The notes beneath the pieces were generated by a model, which searched no databases, had not been told where the DNA came from, and saw nothing but the letters and a program-made list of their open reading frames with translations. Below are positions 55,859 to 64,000 of a DNA stretch of 64,000 nt, in pieces (within the stretch, counting starts at the first letter, position 1; the number at the start of each line of letters is the position of its first letter). The translations under genes and the position numbers were made by a program. The DNA comes from Scolanthus callimorphus (taxonomy: Eukaryota; Cnidaria; Anthozoa; Actiniaria; Edwardsiidae). Where the stretch lies: the NCBI GenBank assembly GCA_033964015.1, contig CM066920.1, positions 11,561,912 to 11,625,911 of the forward strand, given 5' to 3'.

Positions 55859-56938
55859 ATGCCTAGCTTCAAGGAAATAAGAGAGTGTATTGCTTGTGCT
55901 CGTGGAAAAAGATATATCAGCAACATGGAATTTGTTTTGCTTTATGATGAATACAAGTCCAAGAATCCAGAATTTCCTTATTGGGAATATGAAAGATTTG
56001 ATCTCGACACGCTCACAAACGACGAATGCAACGCAGAGTTTCGATTTCTAAGAAATGACATTTACCAATTAGCTGAGAAACTCCATTTGCCAGATGAAGT
56101 CGTTACATACAATGGCTTGGTGGTTGATTGTGTTCCTGCTCTGTGCATGTTTCTTAAGCGATTTGCGTACCCATGTCGATATGGAGACATGGTTCGCCAT
56201 TTTGCTAGACCCGTTCCCGAACTGAGTATCATAACAAATCACATGGTAGACTTGATATACAATCATTGGCATCATCTTATCTCAAATTACAATCAAGACC
56301 TGCTTTCACCAGCGAAACTAATGCAGTATGCTGCAGCAGTTTACCAGGCTGGTGCAGCATTAGATAATTGCTGGGGATTTATTGACGGGACAGTTCGTCC
56401 AGTGTGTAGGCCAGGAATAAACCAAAGAGTCCTTTACAATGGACACAAACGTGTTCATTCTATTAAATTTCAGTCAGTCGCTTTGCCGAATGGACTGATT
56501 GGTAATCTTTATGGTCCAGTTGAGGGAAAGCGGCACGACAGCAGTATGCTTGCCTCTTCGGGATTCCTACAAGACCTCCAACGATTTGCTTATTCCCCAG
56601 TAACTGGTTTACCCATGTGTGTATACGGAGACCCGGCATATCCACTGCGATCTCACTTACAAAGGCCATATAAAGGGGCAGTCCTCACTCCAGCTCAGCA
56701 AGACTTCAATACTTCTATGAGTTCAGTGCGCTCATCAGTGGAGTGGATTTTCGGGGACATAATTAATTACTTCAAATTTTTGGACTTCAAAAAAAACCTT
56801 AAGATTGGTTTGAGTGCGGTGGGAAAGATGTACATAACATGTGCACTGATGCAGAATGCACATACGTTTTTATATGGTTCTACCACTTCAGAATACTTTG
56901 GTGTTAACCCCCCTTCACTGGAAGAATATTTTGTCTAA
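55859..56938 (+). CDS. HARBI1-like PIF/Harbinger transposase, intact, 359 aa
   Basis: DDE-type nuclease of the PIF/Harbinger superfamily, which cuts transposon ends in the nucleus and inserts at TWA-like targets. Candidate catalytic residues are visible in family-type contexts: D176 in WGFIDGT, D258 in YGDPAY and E295 in SSVEWIFG. GPVEGKRHDSSM and the C-terminal PPSLEEYF fit the family, and the length is near HARBI1 (about 350). One exon, no stop or shift. The Myb/SANT-like partner these elements need is encoded tail-to-tail at 58586-61106. Two readings remain: an autonomous transposon or a domesticated HARBI1 gene. I could not find element ends or a target duplication around the pair. Confidence 0.93.
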   Translation: MPSFKEIRECIACARGKRYISNMEFVLLYDEYKSKNPEFPYWEYERFDLDTLTNDECNAEFRFLRNDIYQLAEKLHLPDEVVTYNGLVVDCVPALCMFLKRFAYPCRYGDMVRHFARPVPELSIITNHMVDLIYNHWHHLISNYNQDLLSPAKLMQYAAAVYQAGAALDNCWGFIDGTVRPVCRPGINQRVLYNGHKRVHSIKFQSVALPNGLIGNLYGPVEGKRHDSSMLASSGFLQDLQRFAYSPVTGLPMCVYGDPAYPLRSHLQRPYKGAVLTPAQQDFNTSMSSVRSSVEWIFGDIINYFKFLDFKKNLKIGLSAVGKMYITCALMQNAHTFLYGSTTSEYFGVNPPSLEEYFV

Positions 56939-57385
56939 CTGGTAAATTGCAGACACAGACAAACCATTTAAGTTAGACAAAGAAGGAACTTCCCTTGGAA
57001 ATGTTTATCTCATTTATATTAATTATTGAGAAACACTTGATAAAGAAACACATAGAAATAGACAGATAATGTCAGTAATTTTAGAAAAGATGCATATCCT
57101 GACCACGGAGGAACAAACCTAAAAAACATTTATTATCTGGGAGCTGGTGTATTGAGCCTGCTCTTCTGTATTTTTTAATGTGTACTCCATAGAGGGGGGG
57201 GGGGGGGGGGGTACTCCATAGAGGGGGGGGGGGGGTGAGGATTGATCTTTGTGCCCTGCCTCTTGATACATCCCCTTGTTTTTCAAATATTCCCTTTGTT
57301 ATAACCATTTTTAGATCCCACAAAGGTTCTGTAATCTTATTGGTTCATAGGAGAGTTACTTGTTCTGCTACAAGTCATTGTGAAT

Positions 57386-58026
57386 GTGTGATTCCAGAAA
57401 TGATCCATATTATACCCTTACTCAGACATAAAAATGACGTGGGGCGCAGGGGGGATCCGACATATTTTTGGGGGTATGAAATTTGTAGTGAAAGTATTTT
57501 TTTGAGGGTGAAAATTCTACCACCTATTTTTGGAAGGATTGAAACTTCTTACAAGCATAGTTGATAATCAAGAGTACTAGAGCTATTTCTGGAAAAGCGT
57601 AACAGGACAGGCATGGCCACCACAGGTGATGACAGGCAAAGAAAAGGCAATGCTAGTATTAAAAAGCCTTTTAAGGGTATCAAATTGTGGGAGCAGGCAT
57701 TTTGGGGGGTATAAAATTGATGGCTCAGGCACTGGGTATGAAATTTGGACCCCCCTGCCCCCCATTATTTTTTATATCCGAGTACCACTCTGGGGGTTTG
57801 AGATATGACTGCCCAGCCCCAGCCCCAATCCCCCTGGAATTTCATTGAAAAATACAGTGATTCTATTGGAAACAAAAGACATTTGGGGGGCCCAAAGGTC
57901 TTTTATTTCCAATAGAATCACTGTATTTTTCAGTGAAATTCCAGGGGGATTGGGGCTGGGGCCCAAATGATCTGGGTTTTCCAAATCCCTTACATTGGGG
58001 GTTTGGATTTTTTACCAGCATCACAC
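57386..58026. repeat. 641-bp member of the GTGTGGTTCC family with internal palindrome
   Basis: Ends GTGTGATTCCAGAAATGATC and ATCACAC, flanked by AAT (57383-57385, 58027-58029). It contains an inner inverted pair, GATTCTATTGGAAACAAAAG against CTTTTATTTCCAATAGAATC (57858 and 57899 region). It lies between the two Harbinger-related genes. G-runs at 57194-57235 lie just upstream. Confidence 0.75.
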
Positions 58027-58585
58027 AATTGAAATTTTTGCCCTAAAGAAAGCAAAGCATTTGTTTTCTAGAGCGTGTTCCATTTTCAAAATATTATTTT
58101 CTCTTCAAATCAGAATTATGCAGTTGACTTTTTAAAATCACAATAAGTTTCCAAAATAGATACTAAAGTGGTAATTGAAACTTGTGTTATGCAATTATAC
58201 TTGCACTTGATTTCAGACCAAATTGCCCTTCACTCAGGTCAGCTACCATTATGGTGCAAAAGGGCACAGCTCTTAAAAAATTAGAATAGCTTTACACAAA
58301 GTTACAGCTCAAGTAAACTTTAATCTGTATAAAATGACATTACAAATGTACTCAAAGCACTGATAAACTTGGTGTTTTTGAAAAGTTCTCAGAAATCAAA
58401 ACTCTGCCAATTGCATTTTTTTGCTATTTGTGAGCATTTCGAGATCAAATCTCTCCAATAAGGAAATTATGGATTCTTGGAATAGCAAAACAAATTCTAT
58501 ATTGCTGATAAAGATAACATTGTTAAACTTTAACAGCTAGAATATAGAAATAGAATGCAGAATGTATATAAAGAAAACCAAAAAG

Positions 58586-61106
58586 TTATTGTCCTTTCTT
58601 CATAAGCCCAAGGAGAGCTTGTTGATTTTGCATGCACATTTGCATGAGCATTTGAAATTGCTGCTGTTGCTGCTGATGTTGTTGCTGCTGATGTTGAAAA
58701 GCTTTTTCCTCTTGCTTCTTCTTTAGTTCCAGTTCTTCTTTGCGTATCTCATTCTCTCTCTCAGAAATCTCCCTCAAATATTCCAACGTGTCACTGGCTT
58801 TCTTTCTTTTTTTCTTTGGCTCATCTGCTCCTGTTCTTTTCTTTGTTTCTGCCAGTCGTTCCATTGCCTTATCCCTCATTTCCTCAGCTTGTTGTTTCTC
58901 TCTCCTTTCCTTTTCTCCTTCAACTTGCTGTTTGGCATCCTCTGCTTCCTTTCTCTCAAGATAATCCTCCATTATTTCATCCATCTCACTCCAAGGAGGA
59001 GAAATGCCTGAAGCCCTTTCTTCTTCTCTGCGTTTCATTTTGAATGCCTTTTCTAGGTGTTTGACACGATCCCGGATGGATTTCTGCCCAACGCTGAAGA
59101 ACGGAGATCTGATAGAGTTCAAGGCATCAGCAATTGTATCAAGACATGCCCCTCTTTCTCTAGATCCATTTTTGAACTGCCACAATTCAGAGGCTAGAAT
59201 CTCTCTTCCCAATAGGATATCATGCTCTGTCGTCCATTTCATTTTGGGTGCTCTGAAGTAAACATGCAAAAAAAAGTGAGCTCAAATTCTACACTCTCAG
59301 GGCAACGATCCACAATAGATGGTCTATGGAGATTCCATAATTTTTGTTTTAGGCAAAAAGAAGGGGAGAACAGTTTCTATACTCGCAATTTTTCTTACAA
59401 ATTGAGATCACACAAATGAAAATGTTTCCAATATATCTCCCAGGGTTTATATCAGAGAAAACAAAAGTGAGATGTAGTCATGCTTCTAGCTTCGCATGTC
59501 AAAGAAAATTCTATAAAATGGTACTTTATCGGAAATTTTGCATCGTTATGTAATTTTCTAGCCAAATGTTTCAAATCAGTTTTATCGAGACAGCCAATTT
59601 TTTAGCACTAAGAGCTTAAAACAAGAGTTAATTCTTGAGCAGCGTATACGCTGATTAAAATTGTAATATACCACAAATTCTTAATTTTACATGCTTATGT
59701 AAGCATGCATTATCAGCATTCTATCGCCAAATAAAAGTTTAAAGGCGATGTTACACGGGATAACTCGCAACAAAAACTTTCCGCGCAACATTGTTGCGCG
59801 AAAAGTTCCTGACATCGAGTCATTCGGCAACGGGCATGTTACATGAGACAACTTTTAGCGCAACAACATCTGATACACGACCGTAACTTTTAGCTCGAGC
59901 TGATGACGAATTTCATTCTTGCCTCGCTTCCAGACAAAAATGTTGCGCGGAAAGTTGTTGGACACATGTTACACGAGACAACATTTCAGATATTCGTCAT
60001 TTTGTGTTGCAAGTTTTTGAAGCCAAGTCAAAAACTCGCAACATGTTGCCGAGTGAAATGTTGCGCGAAAAGTTGTCTTGTGCCACATGTTACACGGTAA
60101 AAACTTTTCGCGCAACAATGTTGCGAGGAAAGTTTTTGTTGCAAGTTGTCCCGTGTAACACCACCTTAAAACGGGGATTTGCACCAGAAGTAAACAAGAG
60201 TTCTTTGGGGGACTTGATTGAGGTTGAGCAGCGCGTTTAAACTTAAACTTGTTACTCTAAAGAATTGCATTAAAAAGAACACTCCTTCTCTGCTAGATAA
60301 CGGTAATTAGATGTAGTCCAGTTCTTGCTTACGGGTAGCACTATTTCAAGATACAAGATACAAAGATACGAAGATACAAAGATACGAAGATACAAAGATA
60401 CGAAGATACAAAGATACAAAGATACAAGGTATCGGATTTCACATATATGTTAATTATTTGCGGCTGAGTATACGCAGTCAATTTGATGAGAACATTCAAA
60501 CTGTTTTTTGCTACTATATGCGCTGATCGCAGTAATATAATTTCAGAAAATTAAAATATCCACAATACCGGAAAATGAACTCAAAAATCAATAATTATTG
60601 GCTGATATTGAGAAAAACCTAAACGTGGTTCGTTCGTTAGGTACTATAATTTTTGTACCCTTCGGAATGAGTGAAGCGTTGCGTGACACAAAGAAGGGCT
60701 GTCCGTAAGACTATTGGCTTTATTACTCTTACCAACGACAGTCATGTGAAATCTGCCAACAATTATTGATTTTTGAGTTCACTTTCCGGTATTGTGGATA
60801 TTTTAATTTTCTGAAATTACTGCGATCAGCGCATATAGTAGCAAAAAAACAGTTCGAATGTTCTCATCAAATTGACTGCGTATACTCAGCCGCAAATAAT
60901 TAACATATATGTGAAATCCGATACCTTGCATCTTTGTATCTTTGTATCTTTGTATCTTTGTATCTTTGTATCTTCGTATCTTCGTATCTTTGTATCTTCG
61001 TATCTTTGTATCTTCGTATCTTGTATCTTGAAATAGTGCTACCCCTTGCTTACCGTGAAGTTTTTTCAGTGTCTGTAGTAGCTTGTTTATCAACTTCTGT
61101 GGCCAT
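58586..61106 (-). CDS. Myb/SANT-like DNA-binding protein (Harbinger ORF1 / NAIF1 type), two exons, 239 aa
   Basis: DNA-binding partner type that brings Harbinger transposase to the nucleus and to element ends. Exon 1 is 61054-61106 (MATEVDKQATTDTEKTS), exon 2 is 58586-59252; they join through a split arginine codon (CG|A) into APKMKWTTEHDILLGREILA. The trihelix-like Myb/SANT domain spans about residues 20-115 (WTTEHDILL, LWQFKNGSRERGACLDTIAD, KSIRDRVKHLEKAF). A Lys/Glu coiled coil follows, then a Gln/His tract (QQQHQQQQQQFQ). The 1801-bp intron holds two inverted-repeat elements (59743-60166, 60333-61044). A 5' untranslated exon may lie upstream (donor at 61292, acceptor at 61156). It could be transposon-encoded or domesticated. 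Exon 1 rests on splice logic alone. Confidence 0.82.
59743..60166. repeat. MITE, TIR AGGCGATGTTACACGGGATA, TAA duplication
   Basis: Ends AGGCGATGTTACACGGGATA and GTCCCGTGTAACACCACCT are inverted; flanks TAA (59740-59742, 60167-60169). The interior has repeated GCGCAACAATGTTGCGCG palindromes, akin to the element at 44787-45229. Inside the Myb-like gene's intron. Confidence 0.9.
60333..61044. repeat. 712-bp foldback MITE with 9-bp duplication and TATCTTTG arrays
   Basis: Ends GGGTAGCACTATTTCAAGAT and ATCTTGAAATAGTGCTACCC; flanking 9-mers CTTGCTTAC at 60324-60332 and 61045-61053 are identical. The arms of about 270 bp carry an 8-bp repeat (TATCTTTG / TATCTTCG), 7-12 copies each, then a long perfect-looking inverted pair. 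The right-hand target duplication contains the splice donor of the Myb-like gene (GTAAGCAAG on the minus strand). Confidence 0.95.
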
Positions 61107-61410
61107 GTTTTGTCTTTGTGTGAGCTCACTTAGCTTTTCTCGGTTCTTACAGCATCTAAATGAAATGAAATTTTACAAATATCAGATCTAAATTAGTAAT
61201 AAACAATCACTGAAGTTTGAGACAAACTCTAGTGAATATCTGTGGCAAAAAACGGAGAAAAATCAAGAAAGGACCTAGACAAACAAACTTACCACGTCCT
61301 CTTTTCGCGACGACTCCAAAGGGAGGATTTCAACGTCGTCGCCTTTGACACGACGACCGCGCGGGAAAGCATGAATGTTACCGCGCATGCGCCAAGTGAA
61401 AATCTAGCCT

Positions 61411-61447
61411 GCCAGAAGCTCATAAATACTACTTATGAGCTTCTGGC
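61411..61447. repeat. Perfect 15-bp hairpin
   Basis: GCCAGAAGCTCATAA, a 7-base loop, then TTATGAGCTTCTGGC. It lies upstream of the Myb-like gene in 61156-63289. No gene is seen in the rest of that stretch, which holds only short unrelated reading frames. Confidence 0.85.
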
Positions 61448-63289
61448 CTGCCCGCAGGCTCTCCCCAGTATCCAGTTGAAGTTTTCGTTTTTTATTGGGC
61501 GCGCGGCGGAATTCATGCGGCACTGAATGGCACTAAATGTAGACTAAAATATGAAAATCCGCGAACGAGGTGTTTTGCCAAGCTGGATCCTGATAAACGG
61601 ACCTGTCAACCAGCAGGAATGGCAAAGCGCGCGCACGTTGTTTTGAGGCTATAAAATCTCTAGAACCTATTACATTATTTCCAGAGCCAGTCATTGTTAT
61701 TTTTTGTGTAATGTTTTTAAATAGAGGATATTACACGATGGTGCGAATATATGGATCTTATTTTCGAGTGGCAAGAACAATATTTAATTACTCACTCGCA
61801 ATTCCTCTTTAATTCACTATCAAATCTATAATTTGATAAAATCTATAATTGACATATAATTCATAGCAAAATATAATAAATTGAACAACCTGACATGCCG
61901 AAAGTACTTCTTTGTGAAATGCTTCCGGATTCCCAGTTAAAATCTAAATCTAAACTAATGAACTAAGGTTTTTCTCTTTAGAACTATCTGAACGAAAATA
62001 GTTTTGTGGCGAAAACAACACTGCAAGATCGGCGGGAAATACTAATGGTGTAGGAGCACGTACACATCCGGAACATTCGGTACATCACCTTTTTCATTTT
62101 TCACTAGTGAAGTTATGGAAAATACGAGTGTTTTAGTGTCCGGTAAAAAACACTAGTATTAAAAGTGGTTTGCACATTTTTCAAGGCTTCATCGAGAGGC
62201 CTCTTACAGTAGAGATGCGGAGAAAGTGTCTCGGCAGGGGTGAGGGTTGTCAACCCTACAAGACTTCAGAAATGGGAGAAAAATGGGGATTTCTGACGAA
62301 TTACAATGGTTTCAAGTTTCAATGGTTAAAAGAAAAAAAATTACAGGAGAAATACACAGTAAATATACGGCAATTCAAAGGAAAATTTTGCCGCAAGACA
62401 CTGGAATTAAATATGTTGAGGCTCCCGACAAAGGATTCACGTCCCTATATGTCTGTATTACAAAATTCAAGCAACAACGCAGAGCAGTAAGCTTCCTCAA
62501 AAATATTTTTTTCGCTCAAAAAAAGAAAATAAAACGATGAAACACTGGATATAAAAGCTGCCATCCCAAAATATATTTGGAGACTAGAGGCTCGTGGCTT
62601 GAAGCATTATTTTTTTTCAGCGAACGAGAACATTCGAGGCAAAGAGCAAGGTCGAGCGCTGCTGCGCGACTTTGCCACGAATAGCGAAGCGAAACTCGCC
62701 CAGGCGGATTATTTTAGTGCACGAAACCCAATGACTAGTGCACAAGCCACGAATTCTCAAAATAGTCGCTTGAAGTTCAAAATCTAAATGTCAAAGACAG
62801 CAATGTTCATACATTATAAATGACATGTCACTCTCAGTGACTGGTTGTCTTTTTCAGGACCGACCACGGATGTGATCACTGTGAATTAGTGATGTTCTAA
62901 ACTTGGCCCGAAAATCTTCTCTGCTTTCCTGGATAATAAGGACGTTACTGCCTCTATTTGTGTTGGCCCATGGGTGACATTGAGGGTATACGCGCTGTCG
63001 AATGAATCTGGATTGAAGGAACTAAAATGTAATAAAATAACCAAGATCTAACACTGAAGCACTGGCGCTCAAAGGCTAGAATGGGAAAGCAACCAAGTTC
63101 GACGAGTGAAGCAAAGGTAAATATTCCCTTGGTATAATATTAACAGTTTTTATCCACTCTCTAAGGGGATGTTTAAACTTAAGATAACTGTTTTGTCTGG
63201 GGCGGTTGTCTTTACTCCGGTTCATTGGGCCGTCACAGCGAAACTTAGACAGGTTACAGGTGCATCTTGTTATGGTTAGGCCGGTCCAA

Positions 63290-63361
63290 ATGGCGGATAG
63301 CGCGAGTTGGCTCTTCCTATACTTGACAATATTGCCGCTTCTTTCTCCTCAAATGTTACAT
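63290..63361 (+). CDS. Candidate first coding exon with signal peptide
   Basis: ATG at 63290 opens 24 codons, MADSASWLFLYLTILPLLSP then QMLH, ending exactly at a GTAAGC donor. The sequence looks like a signal peptide (short polar start, hydrophobic core). Further exons would lie beyond the window. There is no homology support, and chance is not excluded. Confidence 0.3.
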
Positions 63362-63583
63362 GTAAGCTCAGTAAGGCCTACGGCAAACGCTGTGCCAGAG
63401 TCGCGCCGTACCAATCCAAAACAATAGAAAGTTTTCTATTATAAAGACTACTGAAGCGGCATCCTTTGAAATAGGAAAGGTTCGACAGAAGAAGTTCGAC
63501 GTTTGAGCTTTGCCGAATACACTCTGAAGACAAATTCAATGGCTTTGCTCCAGGGTAACGTGACCACGTGCGTGTACTAGTAC

Positions 63584-63686
63584 CTACAAAATTTGGCTTC
63601 CACTTTCTAGGAAAAGGCCGTCCCCGTAAAAACTGTTTAACAGTGTTCAGCAAGCCTGGACGCCTAAATTTGATCTCGCCGCTCAT
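63584..63686 (-). CDS. Candidate first coding exon, basic N-terminus
   Basis: ATG at 63686 (context GACAATGAG) opens 34 codons, MSGEIKFRRPGLLNTVKQFL then RGRPFPRKWKPNFV, up to a GTACTAG donor. The Arg/Lys-rich, amphipathic look could be a mitochondrial presequence. Its partner exon was not found at lower coordinates, and it would run antisense to the candidate at 63290. I do not recognise it. Confidence 0.25.
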
Positions 63687-64000
63687 TGTCAAGAGAACAC
63701 GAAAATTTCTTGCAATGTCGCGGGGTGACTCTGCTAGCTAGCAACCAATGTCTAGACTATCCTGGATGAGCTTCCTATTTTTTTAGCGGTCCGGGAAATC
63801 GAATCGAGCGCTCTGATTGGTTCGCGGGTGTCCGTAATCCTACGATCCGGCCCGGATAAGTCCCGCGCGCACTGAATTCAGAGGTGCGCGCACTAAATTT
63901 CTGTGAAGTTTTATGTTGTTTCACTAAAGGCAAAAACAAATATATATATATTATTTACCGGCGTGGGGTCGGTCCGAATCGTACCTCCCAGCAGGTAAAT

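Noticed and set aside
61293..61372. Coding exon (MRGNIHAFPRGRRVKGDD) upstream of the Myb-like gene
   Set aside because: Joining its donor to the acceptor at 61156 gives a stop at or just after the junction in every frame tried, so at most it is a 5' untranslated exon.
62170..62787. Plus-strand frames of 62-106 codons
   Set aside because: No domain, no splice context and unremarkable composition; lengths are compatible with chance in this AT-rich DNA.
63082..63117. Possible short first exon (MGKQPSSTSEAK followed by GTAAAT)
   Set aside because: Only 12 codons, and joining it to the next acceptor-like site near 63280 gives an immediate stop.

Overview
The window is nuclear DNA from an intron-rich, repeat-rich invertebrate animal. 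Genes have GT-AG introns and metazoan gene content (ATRX, FANCF, ribophorin I, rhodopsin-class GPCRs), and short inverted-repeat transposons are dense in introns and spacers. An anthozoan cnidarian (coral or anemone) fits best, but that is inference; the sequence alone fixes only non-vertebrate metazoan.

Layout. 1-9.5 kb: an intronless class A GPCR cluster. A 2.58-kb unit is tandemly duplicated (two frameshifted minus-strand copies), followed by a 1.94-kb palindrome and one intact plus-strand receptor (8508-9461). 10.3-36.3 kb: most of an ATRX chromatin remodeller on the minus strand, 18 coding exons that join in one frame for 1865 codons. Its last ~150 codons are not visible, so the GPCR cluster appears to sit inside an ATRX intron. 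39.0-42.6 kb: a five-exon FANCF gene (Fanconi core complex). 45.5-55.3 kb: a ten-exon ribophorin I (RPN1) gene, complete except for one missing base in exon 5. 55.9-61.1 kb: an intact HARBI1-like PIF/Harbinger transposase and, tail-to-tail, a two-exon Myb/SANT-like partner gene. 61.2-64 kb: no firm gene, two candidate first exons at the end.

ATRX, FANCF and RPN1 lie head-to-tail on the minus strand. ATRX and FANCF are both genome-maintenance genes, RPN1 is an ER glycosylation subunit; nothing in the sequence shows co-regulation. Between and inside genes are many mobile-element remnants: MITE families with clear target-site duplications (9 bp, TAA/TTA, AAT/ATT, TA), two tRNA-derived SINE copies, a LINE 3' end, a pogo/Tigger-type DNA-binding remnant, and a 128-bp satellite whose unit carries a palindromic double CRE. 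The Harbinger pair is a possible source of movement for the TAA/TTA MITEs. One foldback element has landed so that its 9-bp target duplication contains the splice donor of the Myb-like gene.
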